Assembly (NCBI RefSeq): GCF_029962485.1
Contig: NZ_CP073638.1
Span: 1,054,001-1,118,000 of the forward strand
DNA: 64,000 nucleotides
Source: Burkholderia cepacia
GTDB taxonomy: Bacteria; Pseudomonadota; Gammaproteobacteria; Burkholderiales; Burkholderiaceae
Direction: 5' to 3'
The notes beneath the pieces are model-generated. The model saw only the letters and a program-made list of their open reading frames with translations, was not told the origin of the DNA and did not search any database. Each line of letters opens with the position of its first letter. Position 1 is the first letter of the stretch. Shown in pieces: positions 17,881 through 27,466 of the stretch. The position numbers and the translations under genes were made by a program.

Positions 17881-17911
17881 TTGCTGCGTTGCCGCGTTGC
17901 CGCGTTGCCGC
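17880..17911 (+). repeat. Tandem 8-bp repeat, four copies
   Basis: Four adjacent 8-mers, one GTTGCTGC and three GTTGCCGC, lie directly after the hairpin and before the convergent dehydrogenase stop. It is a short slippage-prone repeat in non-coding DNA. Confidence 0.75.
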
Positions 17912-17924
17912 AACAGCGCGTGCG

Positions 17925-19193
17925 TCACGCGCCGTCGCAGGATGCCGTGCCGTCGAGCATCAGCGTGCCGACCCGCGCGGGCACGAGCGGTGTGCGCGGC
18001 ACCGGCGGCGTCCAGCCGAACAGCGCCTGCGCAGCCGCACCGCACACGCGGCCCTGGCATGCACCCATCCCGCAACGTGACTGCAGTTTCGCGGCCGTCC
18101 AGCCCGGCTCTTGCGCGACTGCATCGAAACGCACGTCTTCGCAGCGGCATAGCAGCGTATCGGGCCGCGCAAGCCGGCGAATCGGCTCGCGGATCGCGAA
18201 ACGCTCACGCACGGCATCCGCAAACGCCTGCCAGTCTGCGCGCTGCGCAATCAGCGCGGCCAGTTGCGCCGTCTGCCCGGTCGCCACATAACCGGCGATC
18301 TCGCCTTCGACCATCGCCAACTCGCTGCCGCCGACGCCCGTGCACTCGCCCGCCGCCAACACCCCTTCGCGGCTCGTACGCTGGTGCGCATCGACCGCCA
18401 CCATGCCGTTGTCGATCCGGCAGCCGAGATGGCTCGGCAGCACGATGTTCGGCACGAGGCCGAAGCCGCACGCGAGCCGGTCGCAATCGACCTCGAACTC
18501 GCGGTCGCCCTGACGGATCCGAACGCGTTCGAGTCGCTTGTCGCCGAATGCCTCGACGACATGCGCATCGGGCCGGTAGGCGGCCGTGACGAGCTTCGCG
18601 GCCTGCGCGAGCTTCGACGGCCAGCGCCACAATCCCGCGGCGAAACCGGCCACGTCGCCCCATGCGGCCTGTTCAAGTACGTGCGACACGCGCGCGCCGG
18701 CCTGACGGGCCGTCGCCGCGCTCGCGAGCAGCAGCGGCCCGCTGCCGGCAATCACCGTGCGTTGCCCGCTCACGTCGAGGCCGTACTTGATCAGCGCCTG
18801 CAGGCCGCCCGCCCCGGTAACGCCCGGCAGCGTCCAGCCCGGAAACGGCAGCAGCAGCTCACGCGCGCCGCAGCAAAGAATCAGCGTCCGGAAATCGAGC
18901 AGCAGCCCGCGTTCGTCATCCTCGAGCAGCAGCGTGCCCGGCTGGGTTTCGGCGACGATGCGCGTCGCCGCGAGATGCGTGACGTTCGGCTGCCGCAGCA
19001 CGGCGAGGCGTTCGGCGGCAACCGGCGCAGGCTTGACCGCCGCGCCTTGCCGCCAGATCTGCCCGCCCGCGCGCGGGTTGTCGTCGACGATCGCGACCGT
19101 CGCGCCGCCCTTCACTGCAGCCCGTGCGGCCGACAGCCCGGCCGGGCCCGCGCCGACGATCGCGACGTCGACGCTCAATCGTTCCTGTTTCAT
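17925..19193 (-). CDS. D-hydroxyproline dehydrogenase, alpha (FAD/Fe-S) subunit
   Basis: 422 residues from ATG 19193, which overlaps the stop of the 2Fe-2S gene (ATGA). It has an N-terminal FAD motif VAIVGAGPAGLSAARAA, a second dinucleotide motif (GQRTVIAGSGPLLLASAA), and a C-terminal BFD-like cysteine cluster (LCRCEDV ... CGMGACQGRVCG). It is of the HcnB/OoxA type that forms a heteromeric dehydrogenase with a small ferredoxin-like subunit and a DAAO-like subunit, both encoded directly upstream. That three-subunit set matches the heteromeric D-hydroxyproline dehydrogenase of Pseudomonas aeruginosa, and the epimerase next to it supports the substrate. Confidence 0.85.
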   Translation of the reverse strand: MKQERLSVDVAIVGAGPAGLSAARAAVKGGATVAIVDDNPRAGGQIWRQGAAVKPAPVAAERLAVLRQPNVTHLAATRIVAETQPGTLLLEDDERGLLLDFRTLILCCGARELLLPFPGWTLPGVTGAGGLQALIKYGLDVSGQRTVIAGSGPLLLASAATARQAGARVSHVLEQAAWGDVAGFAAGLWRWPSKLAQAAKLVTAAYRPDAHVVEAFGDKRLERVRIRQGDREFEVDCDRLACGFGLVPNIVLPSHLGCRIDNGMVAVDAHQRTSREGVLAAGECTGVGGSELAMVEGEIAGYVATGQTAQLAALIAQRADWQAFADAVRERFAIREPIRRLARPDTLLCRCEDVRFDAVAQEPGWTAAKLQSRCGMGACQGRVCGAAAQALFGWTPPVPRTPLVPARVGTLMLDGTASCDGA

Positions 19194-19423
19194 CGCGTAC
19201 GCTCCACCTGCATCCCGTCGCGGCACAGCGTCTGGCATGCCAGCCGGCGCCGGCCGTCGATCGTCATCCGGCATTCCTGGCAAACGCCCATCCCGCAAAA
19301 CGGCGCACGCGCCGCGCCCGTGCACGACACCCGCGTCGTGTCGTCGCCGCTCGCCGCAATGGCGGCCGCGACGGTCGCGCCGTCGGCCACCGTCAGCGCG
19401 CGGCCGTCCAGATGAATGATCAT
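19190..19423 (-). CDS. D-hydroxyproline dehydrogenase, small 2Fe-2S subunit
   Basis: 77 residues, annotated here from ATG 19423, the shortest start consistent with the ATGA overlap with the gene before it; its stop overlaps the next gene by 4 bases. It is a ferredoxin-like (2Fe-2S)-binding protein with cysteines at 34, 43, 48, 51 and 62 (CTGAARAPFCGMGVCQEC...LACQT). In heteromeric D-amino-acid dehydrogenases this subunit carries electrons between flavins. Size, gene overlap and neighbours all agree. Confidence 0.87.
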   Translation of the reverse strand: MIIHLDGRALTVADGATVAAAIAASGDDTTRVSCTGAARAPFCGMGVCQECRMTIDGRRRLACQTLCRDGMQVERTR

Positions 19424-20547
19424 GTCAGCGCTCCGGCTACGGGGGACGCGGTCAGGAAGCGTCCCGGCAAATACGGTTCGATATCGATCGGCGGCCGCTC
19501 GCCGGTCATCAGTGCGGCGACGAGCCGCGCGCTGCCCGGCGCGGTCGTCACGCCGAGCCCTTCGTGCCCGACCGCGAGCCACACGCCCGGCCGCGCCGGG
19601 TGCTCGCCGAGCAGCGGCAGGCCGTCGGGGCTCGCGGAGCGGAATCCGGTCCATGAGCGGATGCCGTTCAGGTCGGCCAGATCCGGCAGGTAGCCCACCG
19701 CGCGGCGCAGCATGCGGGCCAGCACGGGCGGCTCGACGCGCGCATCCTCGGTGTCGAACTGGCGCGACGAGCCGATCAGCAACTGGCCGGTCGGCCGTGG
19801 CTGTACGTTGAACGCGACCGACGTGCCGTCGCTCGCATGCGCGCTCGCCGCATAACCGAGTTCGACGAGCTGGTGCGACACCTGGCCCGGATAACGATCG
19901 GTAATCAGCAGGTGGCCCTTTTTCGGGCGCAGCGGCAATTCGGGCAGCAGCGTGCGCGCTGCAACGCCATTCGCGACGACCACGCGCTCCGCGCGCAGCG
20001 TGTCGCCGGTTGCGAGCGTCACGCTCGGGCCATCGACCGCGACCGCCCGGTCGCGGCGCAACGTGATGCGCGGTGCGCGCTGCAGCAGCCAGTTCGCGGT
20101 GACGGGCGCATAGAGAATCGCGTCGCCGGGAATCTTCAGCGCGCCGCCAAGACCCGTGCGCAGCATCGGCTCCAGTTGCGCGAGCGTCGCCGCGTCGATC
20201 AGCTCGCCGGCCACGCCATGCGCGGCAAGCGTCGCCTGCTTGGCGCGCGCCAGATCCATCTCGTGCGCGTCTGCCGCGAGCCACAGCGTGCCGCAGTTGC
20301 GGTACGCGCAGCCTTCCGGCATGTCGCCACTCAACGCGCGCCACAGTTCGATCGAGTAATGGCTGAGCGCCAGCTCGGCCGCGTTGTCGTCCATCGCGAC
20401 GAGGTGGCCCATCCCCGCGCCGGTCGCGCCGCCGCTCGCGTCGTCGACGACGAGCACGCGCAGCCCGCGCTGCGCGAGTTCGTGCGCGCACGCCGCGCCG
20501 ACGATGCCGGCGCCGATCACGACGACGTCGGTCTTCGTTTCGCTCAC
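19420..20547 (-). CDS. D-hydroxyproline dehydrogenase, beta (DAAO-like FAD) subunit
   Basis: 375 residues from GTG 20547, which overlaps the stop of the epimerase gene (GTGA). The N-terminal [21 protein letters not shown] is the FAD site of glycine/D-amino-acid oxidases; the C-terminal [20 protein letters not shown] and [18 protein letters not shown] complete the fold. It is the likely catalytic subunit, oxidising cis-4-hydroxy-D-proline to 1-pyrroline-4-hydroxy-2-carboxylate. All four genes from the epimerase through the alpha subunit overlap, so they are translated as a coupled unit. Confidence 0.87.
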   Translation of the reverse strand: MSETKTDVVVIGAGIVGAACAHELAQRGLRVLVVDDASGGATGAGMGHLVAMDDNAAELALSHYSIELWRALSGDMPEGCAYRNCGTLWLAADAHEMDLARAKQATLAAHGVAGELIDAATLAQLEPMLRTGLGGALKIPGDAILYAPVTANWLLQRAPRITLRRDRAVAVDGPSVTLATGDTLRAERVVVANGVAARTLLPELPLRPKKGHLLITDRYPGQVSHQLVELGYAASAHASDGTSVAFNVQPRPTGQLLIGSSRQFDTEDARVEPPVLARMLRRAVGYLPDLADLNGIRSWTGFRSASPDGLPLLGEHPARPGVWLAVGHEGLGVTTAPGSARLVAALMTGERPPIDIEPYLPGRFLTASPVAGALT

Positions 20548-21476
20548 GACCCGATGCCCCAGCCGAACGGATCGTCTTCCTCGATCAGCAGCGTCGCTTC
20601 CGCGCTCAGGTGCGCGCTGCCGCGGATCGTCGGCACGATGCCGCCGTCGGCCTGCTCGTAGCTCGCGTGGAACACGCTGCCGATCACGCTCGCCTGCCGC
20701 CACACGGCGCCCGGGGCAAGCTTGCCGTCGGCCGCGAGACACGCGAGCTTCGCGCTCGTGCCGGTGCCACACGGCGAACGGTCGTACGCGAGGCCCGGGC
20801 ACAGCACGAAGCTGCGGCTGTCGTGTTCGGCGTCGTCGGCGAACAGCTCGATGTGGTCGATCTCGCCGCCGTTCGCACCGGTGATCCCAGCGCGTTCGAG
20901 CCCTTCGCGCACGGCCGACGCATACGCGGTGAGCGCCGCGACGTTGTCGCCGGTCACGCGCTGCCCGTGGTCGCTGATCAGGAAGAACCAGTTGCCGCCC
21001 CACGCGATATCGCCCTTCACGGGGCCGTATCCCGGCACGTCGACGGCGACGCCCTGCGCATGGCGATACGCAGGCACGTTGCGCACACTGACCGACAGGT
21101 CGTCGTGCAGCGTCGCCTCGACGGTGCCGACGGGTGTTTCGATCCGGTGCACGCCGGGTGCGATGCGGCCCATGTGATATAGCGTGCGCACGACGCCGAT
21201 CGTGCCGTGCCCGCACATCCCGAGATAGCCGCTATTGTTGAAGAAGATCACGCCGGCCGCCGCGTCGGGCGATACGGGCTCGCAGAGCAGCGCGCCGACC
21301 AGCACGTCGCTGCCGCGCGGCTCGAGGATGCACGCGGTGCGGTAACGGTCGTGCTCGCGCGCGAGCACGTCGCGGCGCTCGGCCATCGTGCCGCTGCCGA
21401 GCGACGGGAAGCCGGACACGACGAGCCGAGTGGGTTCGCCGCCCGTGTGCGAATCGATGATCTGGATGCGCTTCAT
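20544..21476 (-). CDS. 4-hydroxyproline 2-epimerase
   Basis: 310 residues from ATG 21476 ([17 protein letters not shown]); an ATG one codon earlier is equally possible. It is a proline racemase-family enzyme with both catalytic cysteines visible, in [11 protein letters not shown] near residue 88 and [13 protein letters not shown] near residue 236. It converts trans-4-hydroxy-L-proline to cis-4-hydroxy-D-proline, the first step of the bacterial degradation route. It is the first gene of the minus-strand dehydrogenase operon and is divergent from the deaminase gene across 251 bp of control region. Confidence 0.92.
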   Translation of the reverse strand: MKRIQIIDSHTGGEPTRLVVSGFPSLGSGTMAERRDVLAREHDRYRTACILEPRGSDVLVGALLCEPVSPDAAAGVIFFNNSGYLGMCGHGTIGVVRTLYHMGRIAPGVHRIETPVGTVEATLHDDLSVSVRNVPAYRHAQGVAVDVPGYGPVKGDIAWGGNWFFLISDHGQRVTGDNVAALTAYASAVREGLERAGITGANGGEIDHIELFADDAEHDSRSFVLCPGLAYDRSPCGTGTSAKLACLAADGKLAPGAVWRQASVIGSVFHASYEQADGGIVPTIRGSAHLSAEATLLIEEDDPFGWGIGS

Positions 21477-21727
21477 CATGAGCCGTCCGAAGTGGGGAAA
21501 GGAGCATAGCTTCCTCCGTCGCGCGTCCGTCCGCTTGTGGCTTTTCGATGAGGACGACGACGAAATCGGCATAGTGCGACGCGCCCGTCGCGCCCCTGCC
21601 GGCCGCTGTGCCGATTTCGTCATTTTGCTCCGCGATACGACTCAAGCGTGATGGGCATTTGCGCGGCGATACTGGTTGCCACACCGACACCCCTGTCGGC
21701 CGACCGATACGAACGTAGGAGATTTCA

Positions 21728-22648
21728 GTGAGCCGCAAATCCATTCAATGGACCGGGGTTTTCCCGGCCGTCAGCACCCAGTTCAAGCCGGACTTTTCCC
21801 TCGACATCGACGCCACGCACCGCGTGGTGAAGAACCTGGTGAACGACGGCGTGTCGGGCCTCGTGGTCTGCGGCACGGTCGGCGAAAACACGTCGCTGTC
21901 GACGAGCGAGAAGCTCCAGGTGATCGAGGCTGCGCGCGACGCGGCCGGCGGCAAGATTCCGGTGATCGCCGGTATCGCCGAATTCACGACCGAATTCGCG
22001 CGCAACACGGTGCGTGAAGCGCAGCGCGTCGGCGTCGACGGCGTGATGGTGATGCCCGCGCTCGTGTACTCGGCGAAGCCGCATGAAACCGCTGCGCACT
22101 TCCGCGCGGTCGCAACCAGCACCGACCTGCCGGTGATGGTCTACAACAACCCGCCGATCTACAAGAACGACGTGACGCCCGACGTGCTGATCGCGCTGCA
22201 GGATTGCGAGAACATCGTCTGCTTCAAGGATTCGTCGGGCGATACGCGCCGCTTCATCGACCTGCGCAACGCGGTCGGCGATCGTTTCGTGCTGTTCGCG
22301 GGCCTCGACGACGTCGTGGTCGAGAGCATCGCGGTCGGCGCAGAAGGCTGGGTGTCGGGCATGTCGAACGCGTTCCCGAAGGAAGGCGAGACGCTGTTCC
22401 GCCTCGCGAAGCAGAAGCGTTTCGACGAAGCGCTCGCGCTGTACCGCTGGTTCATGCCGCTGCTGCACCTCGATGCCCGCCCCGACCTCGTGCAGTGCAT
22501 CAAGCTGTGCGAAGAGCTGGTCGGCCGCGGCAGCGCGATCACGCGTCCGCCGCGCCTCGCGCTGCAGGGCGACACGCTCGCGGAAGTGAAGGCGATCGTC
22601 GCGAAGGCGCTCGAAACGCGCCCGGCACTGCCCGACGTCGGTCTCTGA
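21728..22648 (+). CDS. 1-pyrroline-4-hydroxy-2-carboxylate deaminase (DapA/NAL family)
   Basis: 306 residues from GTG 21728 with GTAGGAG 7 bases upstream. It is a TIM-barrel Schiff-base aldolase-family protein: GTVGENTSLS and YNNPPIYK fit the family, and the Schiff-base lysine is in NIVCFKDSSGD. In hydroxyproline clusters this homologue (LhpC) deaminates 1-pyrroline-4-hydroxy-2-carboxylate to 2-oxoglutarate semialdehyde rather than making dihydrodipicolinate. It is divergent from the epimerase operon and upstream of the permease and semialdehyde dehydrogenase genes. Confidence 0.88.
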   Translation: MSRKSIQWTGVFPAVSTQFKPDFSLDIDATHRVVKNLVNDGVSGLVVCGTVGENTSLSTSEKLQVIEAARDAAGGKIPVIAGIAEFTTEFARNTVREAQRVGVDGVMVMPALVYSAKPHETAAHFRAVATSTDLPVMVYNNPPIYKNDVTPDVLIALQDCENIVCFKDSSGDTRRFIDLRNAVGDRFVLFAGLDDVVVESIAVGAEGWVSGMSNAFPKEGETLFRLAKQKRFDEALALYRWFMPLLHLDARPDLVQCIKLCEELVGRGSAITRPPRLALQGDTLAEVKAIVAKALETRPALPDVGL

Positions 22649-22875
22649 TCGACTCCCCTGCGGCGGCGCGCAGGCTTCCCCTGCTCGCCGCCGTCTCCGG
22701 TCCGGCATTGGCCCGCGGGCCCGTTTGCACCGGCGCCAGCCCGCGCCGCGCGTGAACGGGCCGCGTCCCGCCCCGGTCATTCGAACCGGGCGACGCCGGC
22801 CGGCAGGCGTGCGCGCTGCTCCGTCGGAGCGCGCGCAGCTCACGCCTGTACCGCCATTCCCCAGGAGACAAGCCC

Positions 22876-24501
22876 ATGCCAGGCCAAGGCAACGCTCAAC
22901 CGTCTGTCCCGCTTTCCCGTTCCGCGCACCCCGACGCGGGTCACGGCAAGTTCAAGAAACAGCTGTCGCTGACCGATCTCACGTTCATCGGTCTCGGCGC
23001 CATCTTCGGTTCGGGGTGGCTGTTCGCCGCGAGTCACGTGTCGACGATCGCGGGCCCGGCCGGCATCTTCTCGTGGCTGCTCGGCGGCTTCGCGGTGCTG
23101 CTGCTCGGCATCGTCTACTGCGAACTCGGCGCCGCGCTGCCGCGCGCCGGTGGCGTCGTACGCTATCCGGTGTTCTCGCACGGCCCGCTGCTCGGCTACC
23201 TGATGGGCTTCATCACGCTGATCGCCTTTTCAAGCCTGATCGCGATCGAAGTCGTCGCCGCGCGCCAGTATGCGGCCGCGTGGTTTCCAGGCCTGACGGC
23301 CGAAGGATCGAGCGACCCGACGACGCTCGGCTGGCTCGTGCAGGCAGCACTTCTCTGCTTCTTCTTTTACCTGAACTATTCGAGCGTGAAGACGTTCGCG
23401 AAAGCGAACAACATCATCAGCATCTTCAAGTTCATCGTACCGCTCGCGGTGATCGGCGTGCTGTTCACGTTCTTCAAGCCCGCGAACCTGACCGTGCACG
23501 GCTTCGCGCCGTTCGGCATGCCGGGCATCGAGATGGCCGTGTCCGCGGGCGGCATCATCTTCGCGTATCTCGGCCTCACGCCGATCGTGTCGGTCGCGAG
23601 CGAGGTGCGCAATCCGCAGCGCACGATCCCGATCGCGCTGATCCTGTCGATCCTGCTGTCCACGCTGATCTACGTGCTGCTGCAGCTCGCGTTCATCGGC
23701 AGCATCCCGACCGCCATGCTCGCCGCCGGCTGGCACGACGTCAGCAAGGCGTTCTCGCTGCCGTACCGCGACATCGCGCTCGCGCTCGGCGTCGGCTGGC
23801 TCGCGGTGATGGTCGTCGCCGACGCGATGATCTCGCCGAGCGGCTGCGGCAACATCTACATGAACGCGACGCCACGCGTCGTCTACGGCTGGGCGAAGAC
23901 GGGCACGTTCTTCAAGGTGTTCACGCGTGTCGACGAAGCGTCGGGCATCCCGCGCGCCGGCCTGTGGCTCACGTTCGGCCTCGCGATCTTCTGGACGCTG
24001 CCGTTCCCGTCGTGGGAAGCGCTGATCAACATCGTGTCGGCCGCGCTCGTGCTGAGCTATGCGGTCGCGCCGGTCTCGGTCGCCGCGCTGCGCCGCACCG
24101 CGCCCGACCTGCCGCGGCCGTTCCGTGCGGTGGCATTCGGCATCACCGGCCCCGCGTCGTTCGTGATCGCCGCGCTGATCGTCTACTGGTCGGGCTGGAG
24201 CACGGTGTCCTGGCTGCTGGGCCTGCAGATCGTGATGTTCGTCATCTATCTCGCGTGCCGCCGCTGGGTGCCGACCGCGCACCTGAGCCTCGCCGAACAG
24301 GTGCGCTCGTCCGCGTGGCTGATCGCGTTCTATGCCGCGATGATCGTGCTGTCGTATCTCGGCGGCTTCGGCGGCACGGGCCAGCTCGCACATCCGTACG
24401 ACACGGTCGTCGTCGCGGCCGTCGCGCTCGCCATCTACTACTGGGGCGCCAACACCGGCGTGCGCGCCGACAAGCTGCAGCTCGACGACGACGAGGACTG
24501 A
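22876..24501 (+). CDS. APC-family permease, probably for hydroxyproline
   Basis: 541 residues with about 14 hydrophobic segments. The early segment TFIGLGAIFGSGWLFAASHV carries the glycine-rich unwound helix 1 of the amino acid-polyamine-organocation family. It lies between the deaminase and semialdehyde dehydrogenase genes of the hydroxyproline cluster, so 4-hydroxyproline is the likely substrate; this is from context. The C-terminus is acidic (LQLDDDED). Confidence 0.87.
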   Translation: MPGQGNAQPSVPLSRSAHPDAGHGKFKKQLSLTDLTFIGLGAIFGSGWLFAASHVSTIAGPAGIFSWLLGGFAVLLLGIVYCELGAALPRAGGVVRYPVFSHGPLLGYLMGFITLIAFSSLIAIEVVAARQYAAAWFPGLTAEGSSDPTTLGWLVQAALLCFFFYLNYSSVKTFAKANNIISIFKFIVPLAVIGVLFTFFKPANLTVHGFAPFGMPGIEMAVSAGGIIFAYLGLTPIVSVASEVRNPQRTIPIALILSILLSTLIYVLLQLAFIGSIPTAMLAAGWHDVSKAFSLPYRDIALALGVGWLAVMVVADAMISPSGCGNIYMNATPRVVYGWAKTGTFFKVFTRVDEASGIPRAGLWLTFGLAIFWTLPFPSWEALINIVSAALVLSYAVAPVSVAALRRTAPDLPRPFRAVAFGITGPASFVIAALIVYWSGWSTVSWLLGLQIVMFVIYLACRRWVPTAHLSLAEQVRSSAWLIAFYAAMIVLSYLGGFGGTGQLAHPYDTVVVAAVALAIYYWGANTGVRADKLQLDDDED

Positions 24502-24531
24502 CGCACTCCCGCCGTTTCCCATGATCCCTGC

Positions 24532-24566
24532 GGCCGGGCGCACCACGCCCGGCCCCTGCTTTTTTT
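24532..24566 (+). terminator. Intrinsic terminator-like hairpin between permease and dehydrogenase genes
   Basis: A perfect 9-bp stem GGCCGGGCG/CGCCCGGCC with a 5-base loop (24532-24554) is followed by a run of seven T (24560-24566). It ends only 12 bases before the dehydrogenase ATG, so it could partly separate the permease from the downstream genes or act as an attenuator. Confidence 0.55.
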
Positions 24567-24578
24567 CCGAGGAAAACC

Positions 24579-26171
24579 ATGCAACTCACAGGTCAACTGC
24601 TGATCGGCCAGTCCGCCGTCGCCGGACAGAACGGCACCCTCCACGCGATCGCCGCCGCAACCGGCGAACCGATCGAACCCGCTTTCGGCGGCGCGAGCCT
24701 GCGCGACCTGGAGACGGCCTGCGCGCTCGCCGACGACGCGTTCGACCTCTATCGCGAAACGCCGCTCGAAGCGCGCGCCGCGTTTCTCGACGCGATCGGC
24801 CGCCACATCATGGCGCTCGGCGACGACCTGATCGAGCGCTGCGTCATCGAAACGGGGTTGCCGCGCGCACGCATCGAAGGCGAACGCGGCCGCACGGTCG
24901 GCCAGCTCGCGCTGTTCGCTTCGCTCGTGCGCGACGGCGGCTTTCTCGACGCACGGATCGATCCGGCGCGACCCGAGCGCAAGCCGCTGCCGCGCGTCGA
25001 CCTGCGCCTGCGCAACGTCGCGGTCGGGCCCGTCGCCGTGTTCGGTGCGTCGAATTTCCCGCTCGCGTTCTCGGTCGCCGGCGGCGACACGGCATCGGCG
25101 CTGGCAGCCGGCTGCCCGGTGATCGTCAAGGCCCATTCCGCACATCCGGGCACGTCGGAACTCGTCGGCCGCGCGATCCAGCAGGCCGCGCGCGAATGCG
25201 GAATGCCGGCCGGCGTCTTCTCGCTGCTGTTCGACGCCTCGCGCGAGATCGGCCAGGCGCTCGTCGCCGATCCGCGCATCAAGGCTGTCGGCTTCACCGG
25301 GTCGCGTCGCGGCGGCGTCGCGCTGATGCATATCGCGGCCGCGCGCCCCGAGCCGATTCCCGTCTATGCGGAAATGAGCTCGATCAATCCCGTGCTGCTG
25401 TTTCCCGCCGCGCTCGATGCGCGCCATGACACCATCGCGCCGCAGTTCGTCGCATCGCTCACGCTCGGCGCCGGCCAGTTCTGCACGAACCCCGGCCTGG
25501 TGCTCGCCGTCGACGGCCCGGCGCTGCGCGCGTTCGAAGCCGCGTCGGCCGATGCGGTGCGCGCGGCGGCCGCGCAGACGATGCTGACGCCGCATATCCA
25601 CGCGAGCTATGCGCAAGGCGTCGCGGCGCTACGCGGTCACGATGCGGTCGAGCTGCTGGCGGAAGGCGCGGAAGGCGGCCGCCATCAGGCCCGCGCGGCG
25701 CTGTTCGCGACCTCGGCCGACGCGTTCATCGCGCATCCGGAACTGCGCGACGAAGTATTCGGCCCCGCGTCGCTGATCGTCCGCTGCCCGGATGCCGATA
25801 CGCTGCATCGCGTGCTGAAATCGCTCGAAGGCCAGTTGACGATCGCCGCGCATCTCACCGACGGCGACGCGACGCTGTTCGCCGCGCTGCGCCCAACGCT
25901 CGAACGCAAGGCCGGCCGCATTCTCGTCAACGGCTTCGGCACGGGTGTCGAGGTCGGCCACGCGATGGTGCACGGCGGCCCGTTCCCGGCGACCTCCGAC
26001 ACGCGCACGACGTCCGTCGGCGCACGCGCGATCGAGCGCTTCCTGCGCCCCGTGTCGTACCAGGACCTGCCGGACGCGCTGCTGCCGGACGCGATCCGCG
26101 ACGGCAATCCGCTGCACGTGCCGCAACGCATCGACGGCGTGCCCGCGCCGCGCGAGGTGAACCATGACTGA
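24579..26171 (+). CDS. 2-oxoglutarate semialdehyde (2,5-dioxovalerate) dehydrogenase
   Basis: 530 residues, an NAD(P)+-dependent aldehyde dehydrogenase. The catalytic cysteine is in [14 protein letters not shown] and the general-base glutamate in [12 protein letters not shown]. The length and the [24 protein letters not shown] region fit the KGSADH type rather than proline or betaine aldehyde dehydrogenases. It oxidises the product of the deaminase to 2-oxoglutarate, feeding the citric acid cycle. GAGGAAAACC precedes the ATG; the stop overlaps the next gene by 8 bases. Confidence 0.9.
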   Translation: MQLTGQLLIGQSAVAGQNGTLHAIAAATGEPIEPAFGGASLRDLETACALADDAFDLYRETPLEARAAFLDAIGRHIMALGDDLIERCVIETGLPRARIEGERGRTVGQLALFASLVRDGGFLDARIDPARPERKPLPRVDLRLRNVAVGPVAVFGASNFPLAFSVAGGDTASALAAGCPVIVKAHSAHPGTSELVGRAIQQAARECGMPAGVFSLLFDASREIGQALVADPRIKAVGFTGSRRGGVALMHIAAARPEPIPVYAEMSSINPVLLFPAALDARHDTIAPQFVASLTLGAGQFCTNPGLVLAVDGPALRAFEAASADAVRAAAAQTMLTPHIHASYAQGVAALRGHDAVELLAEGAEGGRHQARAALFATSADAFIAHPELRDEVFGPASLIVRCPDADTLHRVLKSLEGQLTIAAHLTDGDATLFAALRPTLERKAGRILVNGFGTGVEVGHAMVHGGPFPATSDTRTTSVGARAIERFLRPVSYQDLPDALLPDAIRDGNPLHVPQRIDGVPAPREVNHD

Positions 26172-27186
26172 GCAAACCGCCGAAGTCGTCCTGTCACTCG
26201 ATGAAGTCCATGCGCTCGCGCTGCGCGTGCTGACGCACAACGGGATGTCCGACGCGCATGCGCGGGCCATTGCCAACGTCATCACGCAGGGCCAGCGCGA
26301 CGAATGCCATTCGCACGGCGTGTACCGGCTGCTCGTCTGCGTGCGTTCGCTGAAGAAGGGCAAGGTCGATCCGCAAGCTGTGCCGACGCTGCGCAAGCTG
26401 TCGTCGTCGATCGTTTCCGTCGACGCGCATCGCGGCTTTTCGCTGCTGAGCTTCGAAACCGGGCTGCCCGTGCTCGTCGAGATGGCGAAGCAGCACGGCA
26501 TCGCCGCGATGACGATCAATCACTGCTACCACTTCTCGGCGCTGTGGCCCGAGGTCGAGGCGATTGCCGCCGAAGGGCTGGTCGGCATCGCGATGAATCC
26601 GAGCCATAGCTGGGTCGCACCGGAAGGCGGCCGCGAACCCGTGTTCGGCACAAACCCGATCGCGTTCGCATGGCCGCGCCCCGGCAGCGAGCCATTCGTG
26701 TTCGATTTCGCGACGAGCGCGATCGCGCGCGGCGACATCGAGCTGCACGCGAAGCAAGGCAAGGCGATTCCATCGCACTGGGCGATCGACGCCGACGGCC
26801 AGCCGACCACCGACCCGAAGGCTGCGTTGCAGGGCGCGATGCGCACATTCGGCGGCCACAAGGGCTCGGCGCTCGCGGCGATGGTCGAATTGCTCGGCGG
26901 CGCGCTGATCGGCGACATGACCAGCCGCGAATCGATGGACTTCGACGAAGGCGTCGGCGCGACGCCGTGCCACGGCGAACTCGTGATCGCGTTCGATCCG
27001 AAGGTGTTCCTCGGCGACGATCTCGATGCGGGCCTCGCACGCGGCGAACGGATGTTCGAATCGATCGTCGCGCAGGGTGCGCGGCTGCCGTCGCAACGGC
27101 GCTTCGACGCCCGCGCGCGCAGCATCGCGAACGGCGTGCGGGTTCCGAAGGCGCTGTACGACGAGATCCTGACGCTGCTCGACTGA
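26164..27186 (+). CDS. Ldh-family NAD(P)H oxidoreductase (pyrroline-2-carboxylate reductase-like)
   Basis: 340 residues, malate/L-lactate dehydrogenase (Ldh_2) family. Typical segments are [26 protein letters not shown] and GFGG-like [18 protein letters not shown]. In amino-acid and hydroxyproline clusters members reduce delta1-pyrroline-2-carboxylate or piperideine-2-carboxylate to the L-amino acid. It overlaps the semialdehyde dehydrogenase gene by 8 bases and closes the cluster. The precise substrate is inferred; malate or ureidoglycolate dehydrogenase are family alternatives. Confidence 0.83.
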   Translation: MTEQTAEVVLSLDEVHALALRVLTHNGMSDAHARAIANVITQGQRDECHSHGVYRLLVCVRSLKKGKVDPQAVPTLRKLSSSIVSVDAHRGFSLLSFETGLPVLVEMAKQHGIAAMTINHCYHFSALWPEVEAIAAEGLVGIAMNPSHSWVAPEGGREPVFGTNPIAFAWPRPGSEPFVFDFATSAIARGDIELHAKQGKAIPSHWAIDADGQPTTDPKAALQGAMRTFGGHKGSALAAMVELLGGALIGDMTSRESMDFDEGVGATPCHGELVIAFDPKVFLGDDLDAGLARGERMFESIVAQGARLPSQRRFDARARSIANGVRVPKALYDEILTLLD

Positions 27187-27466
27187 CACCCGAGCGCGGG
27201 GGCGGCGCGGCTTCGTCATCGACGAGAAGACGACTCCGCCGCCTCCCGAACCGGCCGGGCCGGCCGGGCTGGCCGCTCGCAGCCGCCACGCCCGTCACGC
27301 GACCCATGCCCGTCGCCGGCCCCATGGGCGCCACGCCCGCGGCGGCTGTGGGATAATCGCCGGGTTTGCCCAGGGCGCAGCTCAAGAGGTTGTTCGCACG
27401 GGCGCGAGAGAGGCCTTTATTCCCCGTGCCTCCACCCTTTTTCGCGATCTTTCTTCAGCAATCACA

